Below are positions 21,601-32,200 of a DNA stretch of 64,000 nucleotides, in pieces. The DNA lies in the NCBI GenBank assembly GCA_019448385.1, contig JAGTXO010000012.1, forward strand, positions 394,501 to 458,500. Direction: 5' to 3'. The DNA is from Diacronema lutheri. Lineage: Eukaryota; Haptophyta; Pavlovophyceae; Pavlovales; Pavlovaceae. The translations under genes were made by a program, and so were the position numbers. Numbering within the stretch: the stretch's first letter is position 1; every line of letters starts with the position of its first letter. The notes below the pieces were generated by a model, which had not been told where the DNA came from, ran no database searches, and was given only the letters and a program-made list of their open reading frames with translations.

Positions 21601-22565
21601 AGCGCGAACACGCGTACGCGCGTCGAGCGCACGCGCAGCTTGGTGAGCATGATGGCCGACACGTGGTGCGCAGCGAGGAAGCGCAAAAAGCCAAACTCGA
21701 AGAGGTAGAGGTTGGGGTCGGACGAGAGCCGGTCGACCTGCCAAATTGTGCTTATGCTGCCCGCGACGCCGTCCGCGCCGCGCCACTCGAGCCGCGAGAG
21801 CGCGCTGAGGATGCCGCTCACGACGAGGATGAAAGGCGGCTGCGTCGTGAGCTCGACGAGCGAGCCGAGCGAGAAGACAAATTCCCATCGGCCGGATTGC
21901 AGCTCAAGCATGTAGTCAAAGTAGTTGGTCCACAGCGAAACGAAGTTGACGAAGAAGAAGAAGGGCGGCATGTCCTCGAAGATCCACGTGCCGCGGTCCG
22001 TCCGCTCGACCATCCAGTACGTCGACGCGACGTAGCACGCCGAGTAGAAGCCGAGACGAAGCAGGCGCGCGACCCAGTACTCGGGCGTGTTTCGGACGCG
22101 GCGCATCAGCCGAGGGATGGTGGACGCGCGCAGCAGGCTCGAAAAGTCGGTCTGAGGACCACGAAGAAGCTCGCGCCTGTCAACCGAGACCACCTGCTCG
22201 GAGCGAGCCTGGAGGTTGCGAATCGCCGCATCCGCACGCCGCTTTGCCGCGTCCATCCGAGTCAGGCTCGCCGGGATCGCCGGCAAGAGCATCACAACCC
22301 ACGCGATCAGCGCAAACACGAGCGATAAGCCGACAACGGCGGAGGTCGAGACCGAGAGAAGTTGCACGGAGCGCGATGTCGTCAACACGACAAAGTGAAG
22401 GGCGAACAGCACAAGCGCCAGCGCGCTGATTGCATAGTTGGAGACCACCTCGCGCTGCTCCTGGCGCAGCACAAGAGCGGCATTGTCCACTGTGCGCGCG
22501 CGCAGCTTCAGCCCGTCCAGGTCGCGGACAGCGAAACGGAGCGCGCTCCTCGCACCCACCTCCAT
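18697..22565 (-). CDS. BK/Slo-like potassium channel with RCK domains and C-terminal IQ motif
   Basis: Three exons (22565-21466, 21341-19016, 18894-18697) encode about 1207 residues, the usual size of Slo channels. Several N-terminal membrane spans (YAISALALVLFALHFVVLT; GLSLVFALIAWVVMLLPAI; RVFALVVTVFCIFAVIAGA) lead to a pore helix and selectivity filter. Exon 1 ends in TGSTVG and exon 2 opens with YGDFAPST, giving TVGYGD only after splicing. Two nucleotide-fold RCK-type segments follow (YVLVTGAVSPVQLEVFVRSL about 60 residues after the filter; RIVILGAPHDVDILITLLLG about 340 residues further on). In animal BK channels these form the Ca2+-sensing gating ring. The last exon encodes an IQ motif (KIQASFRQVGTRRWKAARI), a likely calmodulin site and unusual for Slo channels. 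Voltage-sensor arginines are sparse. Plasma-membrane K+ efflux is inferred. Confidence 0.85.
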
Positions 22566-22610
22566 GATAGGACAGTTCTAAAACGCGTGTGGTCAACGAT
22601 GCATATTAAT

Positions 22611-23419
22611 ACTAACGACGCTTTCCGACGGGTCAACAGATGGGGTTAGGAAGTGCGCAGCGAGGCGCCAGGCGGAGCAGGCCCAAAGGCCCACACGCGC
22701 CTAGCCACCGCGCGCCGCCGCCCGCGCGCCGCCGCACCGGTGGCCGCCGTCAATCACACCACCGGCCGACGCGCACGCGCACGCCGAGGCCCGAAGATCG
22801 TCGGCGACGACCGCCACCCCCGAGCCGCCGCCTGCCACGTCGCCAAGCCGCCCGCCGCCGCTGCAGAGCGCGACGCCCGCCGCCAGCGAGCCGCCGCCCT
22901 CCCCGCCGCGTCGCAGCCCCCTGCCGCCGCCGCGAAGCGCACCGCCACCCGCCGCCAGCGTGGCAAGCGCCGCGATGCTGGCCGCGTGGCCGCGCACGCG
23001 CGCCCCGCCACCCCCAAACCCACCGACCGGGGCGAAAAGTACGTTGTTCGCGGTGCCGGCGCAGTCGATGGGCAGGGGCGGCGGGGCGCGCGGAGCGCGG
23101 CCAGCAGAGCGCGAGGGCGCAGCCGTCGCAAGCGAAGGTTTCGTCGTAGAGAAGGCCACGCCGCCGTCGCTCGTGCGGCCGTGCGCGCGCGCCCCGCCAC
23201 CTCCAAACCCACCGACCGGGGCGAAAAGTACGTTGTTCGCGGTGCCGGCGCAGTCGATGGGCAGGGGCGGCGGGGCGCGCGGAACGCGGCCATCAGAGCG
23301 CGAGGGCGCAGCCTGGATGGCTAAGGCAGGCGCGTGTGGGCCTTTGGGCCTGCTCCGCCTGGCGCCTCGCTGCGCACTTCCTGACCCCATCTGTTGACCC
23401 GTCGGAAAGCGTTGTTAGT
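22611..23419. mobile_element. 809-bp inverted-repeat (foldback/MITE-like) element
   Basis: Left arm 22611-22707 and right arm 23318-23419 are near-perfect inverted repeats, starting ACTAAC...GACGCTTTCCGACGGGTC; the right arm has a small extra GCAG block. Between them sit two nearly identical 124-bp direct repeats (23001-23124 and 23190-23313). No clear target-site duplication flanks the ends, and no transposase is encoded, so it is non-autonomous. It ends 45 bp upstream of the potassium-channel ATG. Confidence 0.8.
23001..23313. repeat. Pair of 124-bp direct repeats inside the inverted-repeat element
   Basis: Copies at 23001-23124 and 23190-23313, spaced by exactly 189 bp, share ACCGACCGGGGCGAAAAGTA and the following GC-rich block with only a few differences. 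This indicates an internal tandem duplication. Confidence 0.85.
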
Positions 23420-24054
23420 GGGGCGAGACGTGACGGGCCGAGACGTGACGAGTGACGAACGTAGCGAGCGAGAGAGCACGCGCGGCGCAGCGCAAATCCG
23501 GGGTCAGACAACCGGTCGCCCTGTGCGTAGCATTCGCCCAGGTTGACGCCCGGGCCCCGCTCGGCGTGCGGCGCGGAGAGAAGCCGCTTGATCCGCAGCG
23601 AGCGGCTGGCTGAGAGCAGCAGCTGCGGCCGAGAGCAGCAGGTGCGGTCGCACGCTCGGCTAGTGCGCGACGGGCTCGAATGCGCCTGCGATCGCCTGCC
23701 AAACCCGCCGCCGAGCCGTGGACGCGCTCACGCGACAACGAGCATGCCCTTTCGCGACGCGTGCACCTTTCTGCGGGCGAGCCTGACGGCGCGCGAGCGC
23801 TGGAAGAGCGCGCTGCGCGCACGCGCGCGCTCCAGGTCCACCAGCGCGGCCGTCACGGCCGTCATGCGGCAGCGAGCCAAATGGCTCATCGGCCAGCTTC
23901 GGGCATGCGGCGATCCTCAGCTCGTCGTCGGGAAGGTGACCGCCATCGTGGTCAGAAGCCGGTTGCAGGACTCTCTCTCAGGGAGAGCCTCAGCGCATCG
24001 AGTCACTCGGCAAAGAGAGCGCGGCGAGGAGCTCGCTCGCCAGACAGCCCGGCG
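23420..24054. other. Leader region upstream of ubiquilin
   Basis: About 635 bp. An open frame from the ATG at 23744 ([20 protein letters not shown]...) runs on the + strand and overlaps the ubiquilin start. It may be an upstream ORF or a small gene, but nothing confirms it. Confidence 0.3.
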
Positions 24055-24463
24055 ATGCCCACGATCAAGATCAACGTGAAGAGCTCGCAGGGCAGTGTCA
24101 AGACGTTCGACGTTGATACGGCCACGACCGTCGGCGAGTTCAAGTCGCAAATTGCCGCCGACGTCGAGATTCCCGCGCCGCAGCAGCGCCTCATCTTCTC
24201 CGGGAAGGTCCTCAAAGACGACCAGTCGCTCGAGAGCTACAAGGTGCAGGACGCCCAGACAATGCACCTCGTGCGCGGCGCACAACCGCCGGGTGCCGGA
24301 CCCGCGCCGAGTGCGACGGCGGCGCCCACGCTGTCTGCAACGCCGCCGCCCGCGGCTACGGCGGCGGCGCCCTCGCCGCAGCCGGGCACGCTCGGCGCGT
24401 TCGGTGCGCCGGCTGGCGGCGGGCAGGGCGGCGCCATGGGTGGACTCGGGGCCCTCGCTGCGC

Positions 24464-24559
<96 letters not shown>

Positions 24560-25170
24560 CGACCCCGGACGTGCACCAGATGGCCGCGCTCATGCAGAAC
24601 CCGATGATGCAGCAGATGATGATGCAAATGATGCAAGACCCGCGCATGCTCGAGCAGCTTGCGGGCCAGCTGCCGCCAGGCGTGGACGCGCAGGCGCTCG
24701 CGCAGGTGATGCAGACGCCCGGCGTGCAGCAGATGATGGCGCAGATGCTCGCCGACCCAAACATGATGGCCTTGATGATGCAGAACTCGCCGCTCATGGG
24801 TGGAATGGGCGGGATGGGCGGCGGAGTGGGCGGCTTTCCCGCGCTCGGCGGCGGCATGCCTAACCCGCTGCTGGCCGGCACTGGAGATCAGCCTGCACAG
24901 CCCGGGCAGCCCGGGCAACCGGGCGGCGTGCAGGCTGCCCAGCTCGCCGCCGTGCTTGGCATGCTCAACGCGGGCGGCGGCGCGGGCGGTGGCTTCGGCG
25001 CGCAGCCCGCGCAACCCGCCCAGCCGCCTGAACTGCGGTACGCAACGCAGCTCGGCATGCTCAACGACATGGGCTTCTTCGACCCTGTCGCAAACCTCCA
25101 GGCCCTCGTCTCGACCGGAGGCAACGTGAACGCCGCCGTCGAGCGGCTGCTCGGCGGTGGCGGGCCGTGA
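24055..25170 (+). CDS. DSK2: Ubiquilin / Dsk2 ubiquitin-receptor protein
   Basis: Single exon, 371 residues, almost the length of yeast Dsk2. Residues 1-75 form a ubiquitin-like domain ([18 protein letters not shown], then [20 protein letters not shown]). A Pro/Ala linker and a run of Gly-Gly-Met repeats (about residues 140-165) follow. Next is an STI1-like methionine-rich region ([20 protein letters not shown]; a second unit around MADPNMM) and a C-terminal UBA domain ([20 protein letters not shown], ending AAVERLLGG). Ubiquilins shuttle ubiquitinated clients to the proteasome and chaperone membrane proteins. The ATG at 24055 was chosen because the ubiquitin-like fold starts there, although the frame is open far upstream. 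The GGM repeat is encoded by a GGCATGGGC microsatellite-like tract. Confidence 0.93.
24470..24558 (+). repeat. Gly-Gly-Met codon repeat in ubiquilin
   Basis: Tandem 9-nt units (GGCATGGGC) encode the Gly-Met-Gly run between the linker and the STI1-like region. It is likely length-variable. Confidence 0.8.
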
Positions 25171-25400
25171 GTCGCGCACGCGCGCACTACGCGGCGGCGG
25201 TCTGCGCGCACGGCCGAGCGCGCGCTCGTCACATTCCTGGCGGGAGGAGCGGGTGCTGCACGTGCACGCCCGCCCGGGAAGTGGTGGCACGCGCCACTTT
25301 GCGTGGCCGTCCTCGCGCCTAGCGCGCCTAGCGCGCATTCTACATGTTTCACTGTGACTCTCCTGCCACACCTCGCGGGCACTGCAACGCCGCCGTCTGC
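25171..25400. other. Convergent 3' spacer between ubiquilin and CWC24
   Basis: About 230 bp between two stop codons facing each other; no gene or distinct terminator structure noticed. Confidence 0.4.
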
Positions 25401-26471
25401 CTACAACGCCCACGACGACACGGTGGACAGCTTTGCGCGTTTGCTGCGCTCGGGCTCGCGCGATGTGGCAAGCCCCGCGCGCTCGCCACCAACATCGTCC
25501 TCGTCGTCGCTCGCCGTGCGCTGCAGGGCGGCGGCGGCCGCCGCGGCAGCCTTGATCTGCTCGCGCAGGCGCTTGGCGGCGTTGAAGATGCCGTGCGTGA
25601 GCTGGTTGCATACCGAGCAGCGCTTGCTTGTCGCAAAGTGCGCGCAGGCGCACGCCTCGCAGAAGTGGTGCCCGCACTTGGTGACGACCGGATCGGATTT
25701 GACTGTCCACGGCGTGCGGCAGAGCATGCACGCAAACGGCAGCGCATCGGCTGCCGGCTGCGCGTCGGCACCCTCTCGCGCCTCCTCCGGGAGGCCCAGG
25801 TCAAGGCGGCGCTGCTTCTCCTTCTCCTTGGCGTCCCATTCGCGCTCCAGCTGCCAGCCCGTCTTGTAGTCGCCACGGTCGTGCAAAAACTTGCACGCGT
25901 CGCCGTAGCCGCAAAAGCCCGTCTCCTTGTAGTCCTTGCACACGTCAGGCTGGTAGTCGAAGCGGCAGATCGCGCGGTAGTGCACGGGCGCGCGCTGCGG
26001 CCCTTGCCCGCTGAGCACCGCCGAATCAAAGTCTTCAGCGCGCTGAGTGAACGAGCGGTAATTGTTTGCGCCCCGGTAGATCTTCTCGCCGTTGGCCGTG
26101 AGCGGCTCCTCGCCCTCGATCGCCTTCTGCCGCTCAAAGATGGCGCGCGCGTCACGGTCGTGCTCCGTCTCCTGCTCGTTCGTGGCGAACACTTTGTTGT
26201 CGAACGTCGTGATCCGCCGGTCCGATGCGTGCGCCGCCACGTCCTCCCGCGCCGCCTTGGACCGGCCCGGCGCTTTGGTCGACTGCATAAATGGGGTCGG
26301 CTTGGCGGCCTTCTCCGGGCGCACTACCGAGGGCCGGTCGTCGCCGCCAGAGTCATGGGAGGCCTCATCGAGCAGCATGGGGCGCTTGCGCATGTTGCCG
26401 CGCGCCCTCGACGCCGGCTTGCGGAACTGCGCCACCCCCTCCGCCGCAGGAGGACCGATGTCATCCGCCAT
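25401..26471 (-). CDS. CWC24: Spliceosome factor CWC24 / RNF113 (CCCH zinc finger plus RING)
   Basis: Single exon, 356 residues. An N-terminal basic/disordered part precedes the conserved block ITTFDNKVFATNEQE. A CCCH finger comes next (CKDYKETGFCGYGDACKFLH, preceded by the family's FDYQPDV), then YKTGWQLEREW and a C3HC4 RING (CMLCRTPW...CGHHFCEACA...CSVC). A lysine/acidic tail ends the protein. This domain order and spacing are diagnostic of Cwc24/RNF113A, which binds the 5' splice site region during spliceosome activation and may act as an E3 ligase. It suits a genome with many introns. It is divergent from the next + strand gene, sharing a 143-bp promoter region with a CTTTTAAAGG box. Confidence 0.93.
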   Translation of the reverse strand: MADDIGPPAAEGVAQFRKPASRARGNMRKRPMLLDEASHDSGGDDRPSVVRPEKAAKPTPFMQSTKAPGRSKAAREDVAAHASDRRITTFDNKVFATNEQETEHDRDARAIFERQKAIEGEEPLTANGEKIYRGANNYRSFTQRAEDFDSAVLSGQGPQRAPVHYRAICRFDYQPDVCKDYKETGFCGYGDACKFLHDRGDYKTGWQLEREWDAKEKEKQRRLDLGLPEEAREGADAQPAADALPFACMLCRTPWTVKSDPVVTKCGHHFCEACACAHFATSKRCSVCNQLTHGIFNAAKRLREQIKAAAAAAAALQRTASDDEDDVGGERAGLATSREPERSKRAKLSTVSSWAL

Positions 26472-26614
26472 GAGGATCGCTCCCTTCTATTCCTTTTCAA
26501 TCTTTTAAAGGAACGCTTCCACAGAGCCCAACTCCGTCGGGCGTCCGCACGGAGGCCGCCCACGCGCGGACGAGTGCGCAGCGAGGCGCGAGCGCGCGCG
26601 CTCGCGAGCTCGCG
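26472..26614. promoter_or_regulatory. Divergent promoter region between CWC24 and a small membrane protein
   Basis: 143 bp between two divergent ATGs. A pyrimidine/AT island (ATTCCTTTTCAATCTTTTAA) stands out from the GC-rich background about 20-40 bp from the CWC24 ATG and probably contains its core promoter. TTTTAAAA-like boxes recur upstream of other genes here. Confidence 0.4.
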
Positions 26615-27004
26615 ATGCCGCTCTATCGCGATCAGCCGAGCTGCGCGCGCTGCTTGACCGGCACGCTCTGCTCGCTCGGTTTCTTCACATTTGTCCTCTC
26701 GCTCGGCTTCTCTGCGCATTGCGTCGCCCGCGCGACGCCCGAGGCGTGCAGCCTTAGGGCGAGCCTCGTCGCGGTGAACGCCGCCGTGTGGGGCCTTATC
26801 CTGATCATCGTCGGCGGGATGTGCCTCGCCTTTTACGATTGCTTCCGCATCGAGCCCGCCGACATCGAGCTTGCGGTGAGCACGCGCCGGTGGGAGGCGG
26901 GGTTTGGCAAGCTGGGTGGCGAGCACACCAACGAGAGCCGGGGCGACGATGGCATGCTGGGAAGAACCTCTGGACGGGAAGCGAGCGCGCGGACGCCCGA
27001 GTGA
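26615..27004 (+). CDS. Small two-span membrane protein, hypothetical
   Basis: 129 residues, single exon. Two hydrophobic segments are visible: LGFFTFVLSLGFSAHCVA (about residues 21-38) and VNAAVWGLILIIVGGMCLAF (about 53-73). They flank a short Cys-containing loop, and a hydrophilic acidic tail follows. An N-terminal CARC pair could bind a metal or form a disulphide. I do not recognise the family. It starts just after the divergent promoter shared with CWC24. Confidence 0.55.
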   Translation: MPLYRDQPSCARCLTGTLCSLGFFTFVLSLGFSAHCVARATPEACSLRASLVAVNAAVWGLILIIVGGMCLAFYDCFRIEPADIELAVSTRRWEAGFGKLGGEHTNESRGDDGMLGRTSGREASARTPE

Positions 27005-27039
27005 TCGCGGCGCCTAAAACAGCCTAGACTGAGCCGACG

Positions 27040-27598
27040 ACGCTGCGCTTCACCTCGGGCCGCTTCGCGCAGCTCGCCGGACGCCTGGACGCGGCGCGCT
27101 GGCTCAAGGCACGCGCGCGCTCGACGATCGTCGCGGGCGACGGCCGGTCGATCGCGCAGCTGGAGGCCGCGCTGCGCGAGACGGGCGAGGACGGCGAGCT
27201 CGTCGTGCGCAACGACGCGCGCGCGACGACGCGCGCGCTTCTCAAGGAGGCGGATGGCAACGAAGATGCGCGGCAACGAAGACGCGCGCCACCTGCCCGG
27301 CATGATGCCGACGATGACGATGACCATCGTCGACGCCTTCCGCGCGCGCGGGTACACGATCGGCTTCATCGACGAGAGCTACACTTCCAAGCTCTGCAGC
27401 CGGCCGGGTTGCCGTGGCGCGCGCGTCTCCGTCGACTACGCCGCGGTGCGCGCGCCGCCGTCCGGCCCCGACGGCGCGCGCCGCGCGGTGAGGGCGGTCG
27501 GGCTGTGCCACTGCTGCGACACCTTCTTCGATCGCGATTTCTCGGGGGCGCGCAACGTCCACCGGCGCGCGCGCGAGTTGCGCGCGCGCGGCGACTAG
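27040..27598 (+). pseudogene. Fanzor/TnpB-like nuclease fragment (C-terminal half)
   Basis: The 3' frame (27254-27598) reads RARGYTIGFIDESYTSKLCS, then a second Cys pair (GLCHCC) and FFDRDFSGARNVHRRA. In TnpB/Fanzor C-termini a DE-x-x-TSK-x-C motif precedes a zinc ribbon and the RuvC-III DRD-x-x-AARN motif, so both the glutamate and the final aspartate are present. An upstream piece in another frame (27040-27250, from LRFTSGRFAQLAGRL to LLKEADGNEDAR) ends exactly at a near-perfect 16-bp tandem duplication (GGCAACGAAGATGCGC, then GGCAACGAAGACGCGC at about 27256-27287). The duplication accounts for the frame change. No RuvC-I aspartate was found, so this is a truncated, probably dead copy. It could instead be a domesticated exon, though no start context supports that. 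Confidence 0.55.
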
Positions 27599-27884
27599 GC
27601 GGCCGCCGTGTCGCCGCCGTCGCCGCCGCCGCCGCCGCGCGCGCCGCGCGCGCCGGCGCGCACGCCGCTGCCGCCGCCCCCCGGCGCCGCGCGCGCGACG
27701 CGCTCGCAGGCGGCGGCCGCGGCCGCCGCTGCGCTCGCCCCGGCCGCGCCGCCAGCTGGCGCACACTCACTAAACCCGCAGAGGAATCTGCACGTGCCAC
27801 CACCCTGGACGGTCTTTGAGCCCAAGGGGATGCCCTATCATCACGGACCTGGGCATATGCAGGCTCGGAGGGGCTTGAGGGGAT

Positions 27885-29087
27885 CTACGGCAGCGGCGAC
27901 GCTCCGCGCTGTGTTTGAGCTCGCTTGAGCTTGTTTTCCAGGTACAGCTCGCCCGCGCGGTAGCTCGAGCGGACGAGTGGACCCGCGGCGACAAAGTCGA
28001 AGCCGATCGACAGCCCGTAGTCGCGGTACTCATCAAACTGCGCTGGATGCACGTACTCGACGACAGACAAATGCCGCTCAGTCGGCCGCAGGTACTGGCC
28101 GAGCGTAAGGATGTCGATCTGCGCTTCGCGCATCTCGTCCATCGTGCGGCGCACCTCGCTGCTGGTCTCGCCGAGCCCGAGCATCAGCGACGACTTGGTC
28201 ACGAGGCCAGGCTGCGCGACCTTTGCGTGCCGCAGCACAGCGAGCGACTGCCGGTAGCTTGCGCGCCGGTCGCGCACGTGCGGCTGGAGCCTCTCAACCG
28301 TCTCGACGTTGTGCGCGTACACGTCGAGGCCGGAGGTCGCGAGGGCTTCGACGGCGGTCAGGTCGCCTGCAGTACCGGGCGCGCGCCGCACGAAGAGCGG
28401 CATGCGTGAGGCGCCACTCTTATCACGGTCCAACTCAGGACGTCCTGACAAGGGGCAGGGCTGGAGGCATGCGCGCACAGCGGCTGCGGTCGCTTGCAGC
28501 GCGCCGGGATAGCGTCGCGCGCGAAGCGCCGCGCACGCGCCGCGCCGTATTTGCCCGTTTGGCCGTGGCGCGTCGGACGTACCTCGGAAGTCTGAGACGA
28601 GGCACTCGACGAGCAGTTGCGGCTTGAGCACCTTCATCATCTGCACGGTGCGGCGGAAGTGGCCGGCACCGCCATCGGGTAGGTCGTCGCGGTCGACGCT
28701 CGTGACCACCACGTAGTCTACGCCCCACTGCGCGATCGACTGCGCGACGTTCATCGGCTCAGACTCGTCGGGAGGGAGCGGCGTCGAGGCCGTGTTGACG
28801 GCGCAAAAGGTGCAGCCGCGTGTGCACGTATCGCCGAGGACCATGATCGTACCCGTCCCGCCATTCCAGCACTCGCCAATGTTTGGGCACTGCGCCTCCT
28901 CGCATACCGTGTGCAAATTGAGCCCGTGCACCGAGTTGCGCAGGTCCTCGTAGCGCGTGCGCGCGCCGCCGGGCGCGGGCACGTGCAGCCAGCTTGGGCG
29001 CGGCGGCATGGGCGCGCCGACGCGCGGGACGGCGGGCGCCTGCGTCGAGGCCACGCCGAGCGTCGCGTGCGCGAGGAAGAGCAGCAT
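27885..29087 (-). CDS. LIPA: Lipoyl synthase, radical SAM enzyme
   Basis: Two exons (29087-28583, 28366-27885) spliced in phase 1 give 328 residues. The intron GTACG...CAG sits inside the conserved SDFRG-D stretch. Seen: the auxiliary-cluster cysteines [12 protein letters not shown], the radical-SAM CTRGCTFC (C-x3-C-x2-C), [28 protein letters not shown] and the C-terminal RSSYRAGE, whose serine ligates the auxiliary cluster. The enzyme inserts two sulfurs into octanoyl groups on E2/H proteins. The first ~40 residues ([20 protein letters not shown], then Pro-rich) look like a signal peptide followed by a transit peptide, so plastid targeting is plausible, though a mitochondrial presequence is possible. 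It is back to back with the kinesin gene, 116 bp apart. Confidence 0.94.
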   Translation of the reverse strand: MLLFLAHATLGVASTQAPAVPRVGAPMPPRPSWLHVPAPGGARTRYEDLRNSVHGLNLHTVCEEAQCPNIGECWNGGTGTIMVLGDTCTRGCTFCAVNTASTPLPPDESEPMNVAQSIAQWGVDYVVVTSVDRDDLPDGGAGHFRRTVQMMKVLKPQLLVECLVSDFRGTSDAPRPNGQIRRGACAALRARRYPGALQATAAAVRACLQPCPLSGRPELDRDKSGASRMPLFVRRAPGTAGDLTAVEALATSGLDVYAHNVETVERLQPHVRDRRASYRQSLAVLRHAKVAQPGLVTKSSLMLGLGETSSEVRRTMDEMREAQIDILTLGQYLRPTERHLSVVEYVHPAQFDEYRDYGLSIGFDFVAAGPLVRSSYRAGELYLENKLKRAQTQRGASPLP

Positions 29088-29203
29088 CTCGCGCCGCGGC
29101 GTCGCCGGACGTCGACACGCCCAACAAGATGGCGTAAAAAGCGCGATTTCGAAATCGCAATTGGCTGGGGTCAGGCGGGCGGCGCGGCAAGCGCCAGCGC
29201 GCG
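29088..29203. promoter_or_regulatory. Divergent promoter of lipoyl synthase and kinesin with a 16-bp palindrome
   Basis: 116 bp between divergent ATGs. It holds the perfect palindrome GCGATTTCGAAATCGC at 29143-29158, flanked by a GGCGTAAAAAGC stretch. This is the only AT-richer patch in the interval and a likely factor-binding site. Confidence 0.45.
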
Positions 29204-32200
29204 ATGCAGCTGCATGCGGACCCGGTGACGGTCATCGTGCGCGTGCGCCCACTCCTCGCGGCTGAGCGCGCCAACGGCGATGTGCGCACGTGCCGGTGCA
29301 GCGGCAATACGCTCGTGCTCGACGAGCCGGAGAGCCCGCACATGCGCGAGGTCCTGCAGCTGCGCGAGAACAGCGCGCTGATGCACGCGGCGACGCCGCT
29401 CGCGAGCTACACGTTCAACTTTGACCATGTCTACCCAATGTCCAGCTCGCAGGCCGATGTCTACGAGCGCACCGCGCTGCCGGCCGTGCAGGCGGTGCTC
29501 GAGGGCTTCAACGCGACCGTGATTGCATACGGCATGACAGGCGCGGGCAAGACGTTCACAATGGAGGGCACGAGCGGCGACCGCGAGCAGCGCGGCGTGA
29601 GCCCCCGCGCGCTCGAGGTGTGTGTGCGCCCCACGCGCGCTTGCGCCGTCGGTGCTCTCGCGCGGGCGGTCACAGTACGCGCGCGCGCCGCTCGTGCGGG
29701 GCACCGCCGCGCGCGGCCGTGCGCAGCACATCTTCGAGCATATCCGGACGTGCACGGACGGCAGCAAGCGCTTCCTCGTGCGCGCGTCCTATCTGCAAAT
29801 CTACAACGAGTCGATCTCGGACTTGCTCAAGGCGGAGCGGTCGGCGCTCGCCGTGCGCGAGGACCGGCGGCGGGGGCTCTACGTCGAGGGGCTTTCCGAG
29901 TGGGTGGTGCGCTCGACCGCCGAGGTGGGCCGGCTGCTCGCGCGTGGGCAGTCGGCGCGCGCAACCGGCTCGACCCGCGCCAACGAGCTCTCGTCGCGCT
30001 CGCACGCCGTCGTGCTCGTCGTCGTCGAGCAGGCGAGCGTGCCGCCGGGCGCGGCTGGCGCGAACGGTGGCGACAACGCCGGCTACGCGGCGGCGGGCGG
30101 CGGCGGCGGCAGCGGGCGGCACGTGTGCGTGGGCAAGCTCAATCTCGTCGACCTCGCCGGCTCCGAGCGCCTCTCCGCGTCCGACGCGTCCGGAGCTCGG
30201 CTGCAAGAATCAAAGAAGATCAACACGTCGCTCTCGGCTTTGGGCAACGTGGTCGCCGCGCTCTCCGACAGGGCGAACGGCCGGCTGCGCGCGCACATCC
30301 CGTACCGCGATTCGAAGCTCACGCGGCTACTCGAGGATTCGCTCGGCGGCAACTGCAAGACGACGCTCATCGCCCTCGTATCGCCCGCCGCGCACGCCTT
30401 TCCCGAGACGCTCTCGACGCTCAAGTTCGCGACGCGCGCCAAGACGGTGCGCAACCAGCCGACGATCAACGTGGACGACGAGCTGGACCAGGGCGCGCTG
30501 CTCCGCGAATACGAGGCGCAGCTCTCGCAGCTGCGCGCCGAGCTCGCGCAGCGCTCGCGCACGCTCATCGACTCTGCGCGCCTGCTCGAGCTCGAGCAGC
30601 TTCACAGGCGCGCGGAAGAGGATCGCCTTGAGGCGATGCGCGCGCTCGAGCAGCGCACGTCCGAGTATCTGTCGGAGAAGGCGGGCAAGCGAGCGCTCGA
30701 GGCGCGCATTGCAGACTTCCAGTCGCAGCTCCTCGGACGGCCGGCCGCGGCCGCGCGGGCGGGCGGCGGCGACGAGGCGGCACAGGGTGGTGCCGACGCG
30801 GCGGGCGGCGGTGTCGGCACGCTCGGCGCCGAGCTGCTGCCGTACGGGCTGCGTCTGGAGGAGCTTGAACGCGACCGCGCCGCGATTGAGGAGGACAAGG
30901 CGCAGGTCGTGCGGTACAAGGCGCTGCTCGTCAAGCAGCGCGAGCTGATGCTTGCGCTCACGCGCAGGCTGACGGAGCGAGATGCGTCCCTTCTCGCACT
31001 GCAGGCGGAGCTCGACGCGGCGGACGCGCGCGCGCTCGAGCTTGAGGACGAGCTCGACGCGCGCACGCTCGAGCTACTCACGCTGCAGCGCGTCGCGCTC
31101 GAGCACGGCGTGCCGCAGGGCGTGCTCGCCGTCTCGCCCGCGCACACGAGTCAACTACTCGCTCGGTATGGGCCGGCGCACGCGGGCGTGCGCCGGGCGC
31201 TCGAGCCGATCGCCGAGGGTGCGGCGGGCGCGGACGGGCGCGCACCGATCTCGATGCCGAAGCACGAGCTCACTGGCGCGGGCGGGCTGCGCGGCTTCGC
31301 CGTGCCGAGGCCTTTTGATGACGGCGACGATGGCGGCGCGCCCGACGGCACCGCACCCGTCGCCGAGCTGCGCGCACGGCTGGGTGCGCTACGCGCGCGC
31401 AACGCGCAGCTCGAGCGCGCGCTCGGCGACGCGCAGCACGCGCTCGCCGAGACGGAGGACGCGATCGCCGAGCGCGTGCGCGACCTCGTCGACGCGGAGG
31501 TCGAACGCGTCGCAGCAGATGCGGTTGAGGTCGTTGCCGAGGCCAGGGCGGCGCGCGCGGCAGCCGACGCCTTGCAGGCGGACGCGGTGAGCGCGAGACA
31601 CGCACTCTCGGTGGTAGAGGGCGAGCGCGACGGGCACGCCGCCCAGCTGCGCGCCGTCGAGGCCGAGCTCGGCAGCGCGCTCGCCGACGCGCGCACAATG
31701 CTCGCGCGCGCCGTTCGCGCCGATGGCGTCCCCGAGGCGGCGCGTGCGAGCGCGCTCGCCGAGGCCGCGCTCGGCGATGGCGGCGACGGTAGCGCGCCGC
31801 ACGAGCGTGTGCGCGCGCTGCGGCGCGTGTGTGCGGCTGCGCTCTCCGTCTCGGCGTCGGTCGACCCCGTGGCGCCGCGGCCTTTGCTTCTGCCGTCCGA
31901 GGCCTTGGTCGCCAGGGCGGAAGCTTCCGAGAAGCACGTGCTCCGGCTCAAGCACCGCTGCGCCGCGCACGTGAAAGAGCGAGCCGCACTCACCTCGATC
32001 CTCGACAAGAAGGTCAAGGTGCTCGTCGACGAGCTCGTCAAGTCGCTCTCGAGCGTGGGTGGCGCGGCCGTGCCGGCCGGCGCGGGCCATGCGGCCGCGC
32101 CGGGTGGCGACGGCATGGCGGCAGCGCTGAAGCAGGTGGGCGTGCTGCAGAAGCTGGTGCATGCGGCGGTCGCGGCCCTCAAGATGCCCGACGCTGCCGG

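Noticed and set aside
23001-23313. Spaced direct repeats as a CRISPR-like array
   Set aside because: Only two 124-bp copies within a eukaryotic inverted-repeat element; the size and number do not fit CRISPR.
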